Numbered from the stretch's first letter, positions 9,884 to 20,629 are shown. The stretch: 64,000 bases of DNA from Brachycybe producta (GCA_036925085.1 JAUPFP010000011.1:4026797-4090796), one strand, 5' to 3'. The notes: generated by a model not told the origin, from the sequence alone. Translations and numbers: made by a program.

Positions 9884-10436
9884 CTAGTGGGGTAACCCAA
9901 ATTCACAGGCAATTGTGCCCAGCATTAGACTTTCTTTTCCTCCGCCCTTTTATGACGTCAAAGTAACAAACCAATTAGAAATTGATGACGTTCATAAAAG
10001 GGCGGAGAAAAAGAAATTCTAATACCGGGCACAACTGCCTGTGATAAAGTCTAGTTTAATTTTGCTACTATTATCCCCTCCCCTTTTTTATATTTGAAAG
10101 AGAAAATGAGCTTTTCTCTGGTGTGCACATGCGTGTCGTTTGTCGCTTTTTTACTCCTTTCATTTCAATTTCAGTTACCCCTCTCCCTTTTCCCCCTCCA
10201 CGTTTCTCTCTCTTCCCCCCCCCTCCTACGCTTTCCAACCGTTTCTTCTCTCCAATTTAATATCATGGGGTTCTTGGACGGGGAGAGCGCAACATAATGT
10301 TGACTTTGAGAAAAAAAAAGCGGTTCATTTAAATTTATATAAATTCCAATGTGCTTACGCGTTTTTATCCTTGTTTGCACAGCGTTACACAGAGATACAA
10401 GGAAAGAAAGATAGATGGGGCTTAATATATATATAA
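9884..10436 (-). mobile_element. Helitron-like/HINE copy D
   Basis: Reverse-orientation copy of the 6256 family. CTAG at 9884-9887 is followed by the complement of TTACCCC. The hairpin present in the other copies is lost here, and a palindromic MITE (9903-10044) sits directly inside the terminus. It then shows the shared body: the CCATGATATTAAATTGG block in complement, purine/pyrimidine-rich sequence, and the TTATATAAATTCC block. Its 5' end (complement of TTATATATATATT) abuts the CTAG of the next element at 10437. Confidence 0.6.
9903..10044. mobile_element. palindromic MITE with GC-box/CCAAT/CRE motifs, copy 2
   Basis: An inverted repeat of about 140 bp: CACAGGCAATTGTGCCCAGC at the left, its mirror at the right, and CTCCGCCC, TGACGTCA, CCAATTAG and GGGCGGAG inside. 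Confidence 0.75.
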
Positions 10437-11352
10437 CTAGAAAGAAAGCCCGTCTTCGACGGGCGTGATAGTCTCACATAATATCTCAGATTGAGAAAAT
10501 TTCACGATATACAACATTTCGAGTAAATACTTTGTTTGATCCTGGTATAAGGCTGCCTTGCATTGAAGTGTCAATAATTTTTACCTTAAATGAAAAGGGA
10601 CACTCGTACTCTCTGTCCCACATAAATCCACCTCTGCAGTCATGAGCGTGAAAGCATTATAAAACAGTTAAATGAATAGTTTCTTAAGCAGTGAAAGTAT
10701 TCCAATGGTAATTTAAACCATTTAAACCAATAAACCCTGATTCAATTTATAAAATAAAAAACAATGTTCATTAAAACTAAAATACAAACCATAAATAATT
10801 AGGTGGTAATGTAATCCAGATCTGTATTTAAGGTGCTGCACACATTGTCAAAAACACTTAAGTGTAATTGTAGATAGCTCAAAATTATGTTGTTTTCTAA
10901 TCATAAAGAATGAATTTTGAAATACAAAATTTGCAAATTTCAAAATGAAAGGTGACATTGTAACCCACGTGGGTTACTTTATTCATGGATCAAAAGTATG
11001 ATGCAATTATTCATGCTTTCCTGGCTGCCAGCTTTTTTTGTTCAGGGTTTTTTTTTAAATTTGATGATTTTTCACAAAAATAAGATAAACGGAACAAAAT
11101 TGAAAATTCTAATGTAGCCTACCAAAAAGCCCATCTAAATATGTATATACTGGTTAATTTTTACGATTCTAGAGTGTGTAGTTTCCGAGAACATTCGTGC
11201 ATAAAGGGAGGGAGTGAAGGAGGGAGTCAGGGAGGGAGTCAGGGAGGGAGTCAGCCCTTAGCAAATTATGATATTAGATATGATGCTCTCTTTATATTGA
11301 AAATTTCAGGAAAATCTATTGAGTATAGCCAGAGTTATAAACAATTTCTGGG

Positions 11353-11357
<5 letters not shown>
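10437..11357 (-). mobile_element. Helitron-like unit E, reverse orientation
   Basis: It begins CTAG, AAAGAAA and then a perfect hairpin GCCCGTCTTCGACGGGC (10448-10464, 7 bp arms with a 3-base loop). Read on the minus strand this is hairpin, short spacer, CTAG and host T, as at Helitron 3' ends. Its body includes GTAACCCACGTGGGTTAC (10960-10977) and a small GGGAGGGAGTCA tandem block (11209-11254), and it runs into a TA microsatellite. The 5' end is not identifiable. Confidence 0.5.
10960..10977. repeat. 18 bp perfect palindrome with a CACGTG core
   Basis: GTAACCCACGTGGGTTAC is its own reverse complement. The second copy at 11627-11644 differs only in the last base. CACGTG is the E-box core bound by bHLH factors. 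Use here is not shown. Confidence 0.6.

Positions 11358-11410
<53 letters not shown>
11358..11410. repeat. (TA)n microsatellite
   Basis: Uninterrupted alternating TA for about 53 bp at the junction between two partial copies of the same repeat. Confidence 0.95.
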
Positions 11411-11415
<5 letters not shown>

Positions 11416-11925
11416 GCACTGTATAACATCTCAAATTGAGAACATTTCCAGATATACATTTTGAGTAAATACTTTTCTTGATCCTAGTATAAATCTGCTT
11501 TGCATTGAAAAAATGAATGTACAAAAACCCCAGCCAGGACTTGAACCAAGCACCTCTCACTTCTCTGCCAAAGACATAACCAATTTTGCTACCAATGTAA
11601 ATTGTGAGATCAAAGGTGACCTCACTGTAACCCACGTGGGTTAATTTATTCATTTGAACAAAAGTATGATGCAATCATCCAAGCTTTCCTGGCTGCCAAC
11701 TTTATGTGTTCAAGGGTTTTGGTGAAATTTGATGATTTTTCACAAAAATCAGGTAAACGAAACAAAATTGAAAATTCTAATGTAGCCTACGAAGAAGCCC
11801 ATCTAAAGATGTGTATACTGGTTAATTTTCACAATTTTAGAGTTTGTAGTTTCTGAGAACATTCGTGCACAAAGGGAGTGAGGGAGGGAGTCAGCCTTTA
11901 GCAAATTATGATATTAGATTATTTG
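11411..11925 (-). mobile_element. partial direct duplicate of unit E
   Basis: Repeats much of 10470-11280 in the same order, including CATCTCAAATTGAGA, the CACGTG palindrome, GCTTTCCTGGCTGCCA, CTAATGTAGCCTAC and the GGGAGTCAGCC block. It lacks the hairpin-CTAG end. A SINE-like segment replaces the corresponding part of the first copy. Confidence 0.6.
11525..11598 (-). repeat. tRNA-derived SINE head or decayed tRNA pseudogene
   Basis: On the minus strand, TAGCAAAATTGG (11591-11580) matches the Pol III A box TRGCNNAGYNGG with one mismatch. GGTTCAAGTCC (11547-11537) matches the B box GGTTCGANTCC with one mismatch. The 32 bases between them is tRNA spacing. The acceptor arms do not pair and the anticodon stem is poor, so this is not a functional tRNA gene. 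No tail or target duplication was resolved. Confidence 0.55.
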
Positions 11926-12230
11926 CTGTTTTGTTTACAGTCATTTATGCGGTTGAAAAAAGCTTCTGCATTATTATGTAAATTATATGTATTATGCAAT
12001 TTTAAACGTGACCATAGATGTTGTAGGGTAACCAATGATTCTGTCAAGCTGCAGTGTTCGGGCAGCTATTGCGAACCAGTTAAAATGATACTTGATACCT
12101 TAACCTGAATGATATAATGAATATCGATTTAATAAATATACTGAAAAAATTATAAAGATCATAGGGGTCTCATTACAGAAAGGCGTTAAGTGTCATATGA
12201 CAGTAGTCATATCTATTTTATTGAAATGGT
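11926..12230. other. unassigned AT-rich stretch
   Basis: No gene or repeat structure recognised. Confidence 0.3.
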
Positions 12231-12674
12231 CTTATCACCAGTGGCATAGCTAGGCTTTTTACGGTCAAAAAAGTGTCGACCGATCCTGGTCAGTTAGAAC
12301 CTGGCAGAAGGCGTCGGCAACCCGGGGCCCACTTTTGGTCACCGTAGCCGAATCTGGGTTGACCGTGGTCAAAACTGGCCATAAGAGCCATATGTTGAGA
12401 ACGGTAAAAAAAGTTCTGCCTCGGGGGAGTAAATCCCTGACAAAATTATGACTTGGTTGCACCCCCACAACTAAAAACTTTGCGCTCTCCCCTTCCCCCA
12501 CTTTAAACTTTGCACTCCCTCTAGCTCCCCTCCACTTAGCCCTCATATTGGGGAGAGGGAGTGCTATTTTGATGAACGGCGGAACAGTCAGAACAACAGT
12601 AGAAACAGTCGGAAGGTTAGGTTTAATAAAATGAATCTTGTTGCAGCCCCCTCTCATTTTTTAGATGAACGTTA

Positions 12675-13694
12675 TTGTGGGAGGTCTTACAGAAGAAGGG
12701 GGTGGGTGAGAGCTATATAGATATGGTGAGGGACATGTATAGGGATGCACGGACAAGCGTTAAGACTGCCTGGGGGTTCTCTGACAGTTTTCGTGTTAGG
12801 ATTGGTGTGCACCAAGGCTCAGCACTTAGTCCATATCTATTTATTTTGGTCCTGGATGAGTTACTGGCAGGGGTGAGGCAGGAGGTCCCCTGGTGTATGC
12901 TGTTTGCAGATGACATAGTTTTAGTTGGGGAATCCAAATTGGAACTCGAGATAAGGTTAGAGGAGACTAGGAATGCCTTGGAATCAAAGGGGTTGAAAAT
13001 AAGTAGGGCAAAAACGGAGTACATGAGATTTCAGTGGGATGGGAAAGAACAGTTGAATGAGGGGATTAGACTTGGGGACAGTTTAATGCAGCAGGTGCAT
13101 GACTTCAAATATTTAGGATCTGTGCTGCAAGATGATGGGAGCTTAGACTTAGACATCACAAACCGGATAAAAGCAGGTTGGCATAGGTGGAGGCAGGCTA
13201 GTGGGGTTTTATGTGACAGGAAGTTACCTATAAAATTGAAGGGAAAGTTTTATCGAACAGTAGTCAGACCAGCTATGTTGTATGGGTCAGAATGTTGGGC
13301 AATCAAGAAGGTGCATGAGGATAGAATGCAGGTAGCTGAGATGAGAATGCTAAGGTTTATGAGTGGGGTGACCAGAAGGGATAGGATCAGAAATGATTTT
13401 ATTAGGGGTAGTTTAGGGGTAACAAATATAGTAGAAAAGATGCAGGAAAATAGGCTGCGGTGGTTTGGGCATGTCCTCAGGAGTGGAGAAGATGGGCTGC
13501 TGAGACAGGCAATGAACTTAGACCTGGGAATAAAACGGGGTAGAGGAAGACCCAAGCAAACCTGGGATGTGGTAGTAAAATGGGATATGGTGGCATGTGG
13601 GGTCACTGGGGGCTTGGTGCAAAATCGGAACGAGTGGAGAGTTAGAACCAGCAAGGCCGACCCTGCTGCTTGCGGGATTAGGTACAGGAAATGA
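12675..13694 (+). pseudogene. RTE reverse transcriptase, endonuclease missing
   Basis: An open frame of 339 codons covering the RT domain and C-terminus of an RTE-clade pol protein. Visible motifs in order are the palm start (MVRDMYRDARTSV, residues 18-30), GVHQGSALSPYLFILVLDEL (44-63), the catalytic box MLFADDIVLV (74-83), SKGLKISRAKTEYM (104-117), YLGSVLQDDGSLDLDI (147-162), YRTVVRPAMLYGSECWA (193-209), RMLRFMSGVTRRDR and WFGHVLR (264-270), and GRGRPKQTW near the end. The frame is intact to the stop, but the N-terminal apurinic-type endonuclease and the first part of RT are gone, as expected of a 5' truncated insertion. A full RTE pol is roughly 900-1000 residues, so about a third is present. 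The apparent start is simply the truncation edge, not a native initiator. Confidence 0.85.
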
Positions 13695-13708
13695 TGATGA
13701 TGATGATT
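12676..13708 (+). mobile_element. RTE-clade retrotransposon, 5' truncated copy 1
   Basis: The element is a coding region plus a tail. It ends in (ATG)n, GATGATGATGATTAAA, the short simple-repeat tail typical of RTE elements, with the stop codon inside the tail. The insertion point can be read against the uninserted relative at 24940-24970 (GTTATTACATCAAATTTG): here GTTATT lies just before the RTE and CCAATTTGTCC just after it. Confidence 0.85.
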
Positions 13709-13992
13709 AAATCCAATTTGTCCATTATTCTGACTGTTCCTCCCATTGAACAAATTGTGGAACAGTCGGAACAATGGACTAATTTCATTTCATAATTCTT
13801 AAAAATTCTGGGTCTGCGCCCCAGACGCCAATGCAACAACCTAACTTTCCGACTGTTCCTACTATTTTTCCGACTGTTCATACCCGTTATTCTGACTGTT
13901 CCACCGTTCATCAAAATAGCACCCACAAAAGAAATTCTCTGCCCAATGATTGCTTAAGGTGTCATGGTGTGACTAATAGGTTTCTATTTTTG

Positions 13993-14890
13993 AATTTGAA
14001 TTTGAATTTGAAAAATTACTCTGCAAGGAGCCATAAAGGCCAATGGCAGAGGGACAAGAGTCCAAGTGCAGCATAGAAAGTGTATTGTCAAAACCAGAAA
14101 ATATAAACCCCTATTGATATAAACCCAACAACAATTTCAATATTTTTTAATGCTGCAAATATATGCATTGTCAAAACAAAACAAAATTATGACTCCCATA
14201 AAATACGTTTTTCCAGCACAAAATCCCCAGCTAGCGAGTTCCATTGTCGAATCGCCCTAGGGACAAATGACCAGTAATAAGAATCTGTTCATGCAAAAAT
14301 CTCTCCAACTTTATTAGAGTGGTCACCCCTACCCAAATATAATGCCCTGCAAAGTTTAGTTGAAGTAGGTTTAGGGCAAAAGCCTTCTAGCATTCGATTA
14401 AAGATATGAAGACTAAAAACTGAACGTCTTGCAAGTAAACTATCCCAACCAAGCTCTGAAAGCATTTTAGTTACACTGTCGGCATATCCATATTTACCAC
14501 AAACAAACCTAGCAGCCCTGCATTGGACCATTTCTATAGAGTGAGCTAAGTCTTCAGTGTGGGGATTCCACACGGAGCTGCAGTATTCTAGATGGGGATG
14601 TACTAATGATTGATATGCTATACATTTTACCTCCCTGGGACACCTTCTTAGAATGCGTTGACTAAACCTAAGCATCTGCATAGACTTGGAAATAATCTGT
14701 TCGACATGCAGCTTCCAAGAAAGTTTAGCTGTAATCGTTACCCCCAAATATTTGTAAGAATCTACGTTATTAAGTGGAATGGCCCCTATTCTATATGGAA
14801 ATATTATTGGATTCCTTCCCCTAGCTACCCTCATTACACAATATTTTCCCTTATTAAGTTGAAGTTGCCATTTAGAACACCATGCACAAC
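13993..14890 (-). mobile_element. LINE copy C, same subfamily as copy A, 5' truncated
   Basis: The 3' tail is visible at 13991-14011 as (TGAATT)n, the complement of ATTCAA repeats. Next come the 3' UTR and the C-terminal coding part. By eye it is almost identical to copy A over 1565-1848 and the pol C-terminus, so both insertions are comparatively young. It is inserted in the hAT-like element at 12239. Confidence 0.85.
14289..14885 (-). pseudogene. LINE reverse transcriptase C-terminal fragment
   Basis: The open frame begins at AWCSKWQLQLNKGK, just after the FADD box, and runs through YLGVTITAKLSWKLHVEQII, RPHLEYCSSVWN and LARRSVFSLHIFNRMLEG to the native stop. The catalytic centre is absent because the copy is 5' truncated. 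Compared with copy A it differs by a small number of substitutions and no frameshift, about 199 residues of clean reading. It confirms the reading frame and stop of copy A. Confidence 0.85.
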
Positions 14891-15298
14891 ACACCTATTA
14901 GAATTAGACTCTTAATTACAAATGTTGCCATTAGATGGTGATGCGTGAATTCATGCGTGAGGTGTCCATGTCGCCATGCCCATTGATCTCTATGAAGACT
15001 GGTGCGACTATGTAGTTTTTAAAAGTAAATATTAAATAAAATTCGATTTATTTTCGAAATTAACTGAATAAATTAAGCGAGCGATTCGGAATCACTCGTT
15101 TAATTTATTCAATTATTTTTGAAAATACATCAACTTTCATTTGGTTTTTTGTGCTTCCAAACTTCCTGCCCCCCGCAGTTGCGGGTCTGGAGGTTCCCTA
15201 GCTACACCCCTGTGTATCACTAAGGCAGCATGTATGGATGAGTCTTGTGATGACCCAGTTTTGCTCCTTCTTTAATTAGAAGGTGCAATTCTAAATCC

Positions 15299-15702
15299 TG
15301 TTGTCGTCTGCTAGGCTGCTATAGTAGGCAGCCTGGCAGACGACATAACCTCCAGATAGGGAGATTGTCAACCCCCAGGTGGAGCAGCCTGGGGGGGTAC
15401 TTAATAGCAAGGCAGCCATTAAGGAGAGACAGAGTGTGTGTGAGACCCTGATGCTGTGTGCATGTGTTTTGTGGTGCTCTGTTCAGCAGGTGGCCAAGAT
15501 GGCCACCATTCATCATTGCAACAGGATCATCTTTCTTTGTTCTTTGTGTGCTTTTTGCCACTTTCTCTCCTGGCTGGATTAGCCAGGAGATTATTATTTA
15601 TTTATTGGGTAAGTGTTTTATTCATTTATTCTTATATTGAATAAATTATCTTCATTTATTTTATCTTACACACTGGTGTCTGTGTCAATTATTTCTTCTG
15701 TA
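15299..15702 (+). other. LTR-like segment (weak)
   Basis: Begins TGTTGTCGTCTGCTAGGC, part of an imperfect hairpin (15302-15344). It includes a second hairpin CTCCTGGCTggattAGCCAGGAG (15568-15590) and an AATAAA-like signal (15640-15645), and ends near TGTGTCAATTATTTCTTCTG. The order of hairpin, polyadenylation-like signal and TGTGTCAATTATT is reminiscent of a Gypsy-type LTR. There is no second LTR, primer-binding site or gag/pol in the window. It may instead be a host promoter-proximal region. Confidence 0.3.
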
Positions 15703-16050
15703 ATATTTGGGAAAGTTACCATGGGGAGGGTGGGGGTTTCCGGTGGGGCAACACCGGCATCTTCATCATCCTTCATCCCTCATTTTCGGCTGGTGCTGCG
15801 CGTCGGATCCACGGTAAGATCCACCGGGGATTTACTGTGGGTTCTCCATCCTGTTCGTCGGCCATTCGACCGTCGATTTGTGGCAGAGAAGACTTCCAAC
15901 CGGCACTACCCAGGACACGGACAGACAAGAGCGGGCAGTCTGCGCTTTGACCTCGGCCCCAAGGGAGTCAAGGATCCGGTAAGACGGGGAGGTTTTGCCG
16001 GGGTGTTGCAACGGACCCAAGTCGGGTTGTTACAGTCTGATTACAATTGT
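15703..16050 (+). other. GC-richer island of unknown nature
   Basis: Distinctly more GC-rich than its surroundings. It is open in one frame (an ORF at 15613-16053, no recognisable domain). Two similar segments contain GGATCC followed shortly by GGTAAGA (15807-15820, 15972-15985), each resembling a 5' splice site. It could be an LTR-element leader, a CpG-type promoter or first exon, or a diverged repeat. No function assigned. Confidence 0.3.
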
Positions 16051-16867
16051 TAAGTTCTCGTTTTCATCTGCAAAATGTTGTCGCAGGTGGCTGAGCTGTG
16101 GTTGCTATATACTGCTATGGAAAGATGCAGGAACTTTGCACACGAGCGACACGCCAACTACATCTTGCAGTGAAACTCAACCAATAAAAAGTGGTCCATT
16201 TACCAGCACACTTAGGCTTTCATTCTGGAAGTTACACTTTAGTAGTCTTGTCTCCCTGACATTCTTTCTTCCCCTTTTATGATTCAACAACAGGATGCAC
16301 TGCTCTGAGCATGTTAGATTATTTTTACAAAGCAGGTGGCTAAATACAACATTTCCACCAATTATACAACCCACCCAGTTCACAATTTTTGTTGACCTTA
16401 AAACTTTTTGTAGGGATATCGAATATTCAATATATCATATTTTTATTCCAAATTTATAAAAAATTATTTGATAGTTGATAGATATTTTTTTTTTCTTTGT
16501 TAAAGTTCATGTTTAAAAATAGGTTCAAATGAACTGACATGCATATAAAAGTTGTTTTTTCAGGGGGGGGGCAAATGTGCCCCTGCCCTCAAATGATGTT
16601 CCTGGTATAATTATAGTTGTTGATTAAATAAACTGATATAGATATTTTAAGAGGAGAAACGATAGTTGATTGCAAATTGAATTATAGTTTAATTTCATTG
16701 TTTTCTTAAAGAATCTTATAGGTTTTGAGAAAATGCACACAATTCGGATAGGTGTGGGGATATGGTCTGGATAAATACCAAACATTCTGTGCGTTATTTC
16801 TCCAGAAAGGCACCATACATATTTGAACGAAACCTTACGCATGTTCAGTGACTTAGTGACAAAAATG
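16051..16867. other. unassigned stretch
   Basis: AT-rich, with a CAGGGGGGGGGCAAATGTGCCCCTG inverted motif at 16560-16585 that resembles a hAT-type end. No gene seen. Confidence 0.3.
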
Positions 16868-19834
16868 GCTGTTATTAAGGTGTACCCCAAAGTGATTGGG
16901 ACAAACTTCATTGTAAATGGGACAACATCTACTGGCAATGGCCAACTTGGGACAACAATTTAAATTTTTTGGACAGCTCTTATTTTTGAGAAAAGTTGCA
17001 TACAAAAATTGGGGTACACCTTAATGCCATACCCCAAAGTGTTTGGGACAACTAAAACAACAACTGAAAGAAAATATATAGCCAATGGACTGATTGGAAC
17101 AACTGAAATTCTTTTTGGACAGTTACAATTTTTATTAATATAAGTGTAAACATTTGGGGTATACCTTAATGCAATATCCCACATGATGATATTCCTGCAA
17201 CCAGTAGTGGTAGAAGCATGGAACCTTTTTCATTGGTTTGTACTCTAAATTGACTTCAATGGACAGTTTTCATTTTTTGTTTGGACATTTCCGGTTCCAG
17301 AAATACAACCTTTTGAAATACCATTAAGGTATAACCCAAGGTCATCCTAAAATAGAAACCAAAAATGGGACAAGTCTGAAACTTGTTTTATTGGATTGTA
17401 TTCTCAATGGACTTCTATGGATAGTTTTCAATTTTGTTTGGACACTTCCAGTTCCGGAAATACAGTCGTTTGGAATACCATTAAGATACACCCCTAGGTT
17501 ATCCTAGAATGGAAAACAGAAATGGGACAAGTCTGAAACTTGTTCCATTGGATTGTACTCTCAATGACTTTCAATGGACAGTTTTCAATTTTGTCCGGAC
17601 ACCTCAGGTTCCGGAAATACAGTCGTTTGAAATACCATTAAGGTATACACCAAGGTTATCCTAGAATGGAAACCGGAAATGGGACAAGTCTGAAACTTGT
17701 TCCATTGGATTGTACTCTCAATGGGCTTCAATTGACAGTTTTCATTTTTGTTCGTACACCTCTGGTTGCAGAAATAGAGCTTTTTTAAATAACATTAAGG
17801 CATACACCAAGGTGTATACACCAATGGAAACTAGAAATAGGACAAGTCTGAAACTTGTTCCACAGAATTGTACTCTCAATGGACTTCAATGGACAGTTTT
17901 CATTTTTGTTCATACACCTCTGTTTCAGGAAATAGAGCCTTTTGAAATACCATTAAGGTATACCACAAGGTTATCCTAGAATAGAAACCGGAAATGGGAC
18001 AAGTTTCAAACTTGATCCATTGGATTGTACTCTCAATGGACTTCAATGGACAATTTTCAGTTTTGTTCGGACACCTCAAGTTAATGCATTTTTCCCATTG
18101 CAATTTAATTAATGATAAAAAACATATTGTTAAAAGCTTTTTTTATTAAAACAAGAAAAGTATTGGGCAATGTGTAAAACAATTCCAAACTTAAAAAATT
18201 AAACAGAACTAATAAATAAAAGGAACTAACTATTAAGAATTTAAATAAAGTATATCAACCAGAAAAAACAAGCATTCTTAAAAACACTTTTTTGTTTGAA
18301 ACAACAGGGGCTGCTTTGTTGTTTAGATCATCCACACATTGCCATCTGCCATCTCATCATCTGTAGTACGGAATAAAGTGAGCACTTCTTTCTTCCATTT
18401 CCCCATGCAGATGAAATCTGTCCCACAATTAGAAGAAAATGTAATTAGGACATTGAATGCATGAAACATTTCTAACATGCTCAATTTTTGAAAAAAATAA
18501 CTTGTAGTTTATACTGACTAATAAAGTCTTCGTGTAGTTCTAGTATATCATGCAGTTTAACTTTCTGGTGAACATTGTAGATGAACACTTACAGTATTTA
18601 TTGCTGTGATTTTACTGTACAGTGTAATAATTATGCATAATTATAAAAAGTAACATCCATTTCATTTCATACTTTTCTCTTGGACAATGAATTGAATAAG
18701 AATTTTCTTCAATTTTGTTTGAACAGGCAGGTCGATGGTACACTGGCCGAACAAGTTCTCTTCTTTATTATGATTGCTGTGCCAAGATTTAAGATCAGTA
18801 TATCTGGTAGAAACTTTAGAACAATTTTGGCTGCTCCATTGCATAAATAAGCTCTTAAAAATACAAAAAATCAGACTATACTCCTAACTACATTTTTTTC
18901 TAATTGTGGGACAGATTTCATCTGTGTGGGGCACTTAAAAAAAATGTGATCACTTCATTTCGTACTGCAGAAGACAAGATAGCAGATGGCAATGTGTGAA
19001 TGATCTAAACAACACATCGGTTCCTGTTGTTTCAAAAAGAAAAGTATTTTTAAGAATGCTTGTTGATTCTGTTTGATATACTTTATTTAAATTCTTAATA
19101 GTTAGTTCTTTTTATTTATTAATTCTGTTTAATTTTTTTAATTTGGAATTGTTTTGCACATTGCCCAATACTTTTCTTGTTTGAATAAAAAAAGCTTTTA
19201 ACAATATGTTTTTTTTATCATTAATTAAATTGCAATGTGAAAAATGCATTAACTTGAGGTGTCAAAACAAAATTGAAAACTGTCCATTGAAGTCCATTGA
19301 GAGTACAATCTAATGAAACAAGTTTCAGACTTGTCCCATTTCCGGTTTCCATCCTAGGATAACCTTGGGGTATACCTTAATGGTAATTCAAACGACTATA
19401 TTTCCAGAACCAGAACTATCCGAACCAAAATGAAAACTGTCCATTAAAGTCAATTTAAAGTACAAACCAATGAAAAAGGTTCCATGCTTCTGCTACTACT
19501 GTTTGCAGAAATATCTTGATGTGGAGAATTGCATTAAGGTATACCCCAAATGTTTACACTTCTATTCCTCAAAAATGGTAACTGTTCAAAATAGAAATTT
19601 CAGTTGTCCCACATAAGTACATTGGCTTTATATTCTATTTCAGTTGTTTTAGTTGTCCCAAACACTTTGGGGTATGGCATTAAAGTGTACCTCAATTTTG
19701 TATGCAAATTTTCTCAAAAATAAAAGCTGTCCAAAAAATTTAAATTGTTGCCCCAAGTTGGCCATTGCCAGTAGATGTTGTCCCATTTACAAAGAAGTTT
19801 GTCCCAATCACTTTGGGGTACACCTTAATAACAG
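16868..19834. mobile_element. 3 kb foldback element with tandem units in its arms
   Basis: The ends GCTGTTATTAAGGTGTACCC (16868) and the mirror at 19834 open long inverted arms. Homology continues inward through CACTTTGGGGTA blocks, the tandem units, a TTAATGCATTTTTCCCATTG block (18081/19256) and CAGATGAAATCTGTCCCACA (18409/18907). The unpaired centre is about 18450-18885. The left arm carries about five tandem units and the right arm fewer, so the arms are asymmetric. No coding region was recognised. Confidence 0.75.
17230..18085 (+). repeat. tandem repeat, unit about 180 bp, about five units
   Basis: Each unit contains TTGTACTCTCAATGGACTTC, GGACAGTTTTCA, a GGACACCTCxGGTTCCGGAAATA block, an ATACCATTAAGGTATACxCC block and AATGGGACAAGTCTGAAACT. 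Units differ by a few percent. They lie inside the left arm of the foldback. Confidence 0.85.
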
Positions 19835-20440
19835 CAAAAAAATGTGTGTAAAATCAAAACAATCCATCTACTATGTATTAATTATAATTAATTTTCGATC
19901 AAATTTTGAAAGCCTACTCTCGACAATGTAATTCAGGATTGGGACTACCTAGAACAGTGGTCTCAAACTGCAGGATCACGGGCCACTTGTGGCCAAAGGA
20001 ATGAATGGTTACTAAACCAAAATATCCTGCACTATCGATGGTTGGCATGTCCCCAGGACATGATACATGATACATAATACAGAGAACTTTTGGGACATCA
20101 TACATGATTATTAAGCAGATTGCCATGATTATACTACAATAGCAGTGCTGAAAAGGGCCATTCTAGCTGCTTCAGGGCAGAATTTCTGTAACTGTATTAT
20201 ACAGTAAATCTAGTTTAAAAGTATGTAGAAGAATGTTTTTAGTTATAAAATATCAGGACAGTCGTATACTTTATTAATTTTAATGTTACTGTTGTGTTCA
20301 GCATGTTGTTTTGTCACAATATTTAATAAAAGTGAAAAGTTCGTTAGTGCATCTATAATTATGAAATGGTCATTTTCCAGTTTTTATTTTTTTTTTCTTA
20401 ATTTTTTACTTTTTTAAGAAATTTTTTTTCTGCCAAGCAG
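19835..20440. other. mostly unassigned, with a hAT-type terminus at 19954
   Basis: CAGTGGTCTCAAACTGCAGG (19954-19973) followed by GGGCCACTTGTGGCC resembles a hAT end. No partner end was found. No gene. Confidence 0.35.
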
Positions 20441-20504
20441 AAAATTTATAATAATGTTCTCTTTATGTTGAAGTTATCAGGCAATTAGTTTTAGGTATTA
20501 TATA

Positions 20505-20538
20505 TATATACACATGTATATATATATGTATATATATA

Positions 20539-20595
<57 letters not shown>
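20505..20595. repeat. (TA)n microsatellite with TATATG interruptions
   Basis: About 90 bp of mostly alternating TA. Confidence 0.95.
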
Positions 20596-20601
<6 letters not shown>

Positions 20602-20629
20602 AGTGAATAGGTCTAATGCAGACCTAATA

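Larger units (their letters stand above)
12239..15212. mobile_element. hAT-like non-autonomous element, host of two nested retrotransposons
   Basis: The ends are CAGTGGCATAGCTAGG (12239-12254) and, in complement, CAGGGGTGTAGCTAGG (15197-15212), 13 of 16 identical. The 8 bp flanks CTTATCAC (12231-12238) and TGTATCAC (15213-15220) agree in 6 positions, compatible with an aged hAT target duplication. After removing the RTE (12676-13708) and the LINE (13993-14890), the remainder resembles the element at 24719-25331. Shared parts include GTCGGAAGGTTAGGTTTA, the complementary CCGACTGTTCC blocks and the tail at 15030-15200. Confidence 0.6.

Noticed and set aside
11525..11598. Functional tRNA gene
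   Set aside because: A and B boxes are present, but the acceptor stem does not pair and the anticodon arm is poor.
12265..12657. 130-codon minus-strand ORF
   Set aside because: Lies across the left part of a hAT-like element and is not kept in the relative at 24719.
15613..16053. 146-codon ORF in the GC-rich island as a host gene
   Set aside because: No recognisable domain; crosses AT-rich DNA before the island; kept only as an unassigned region.
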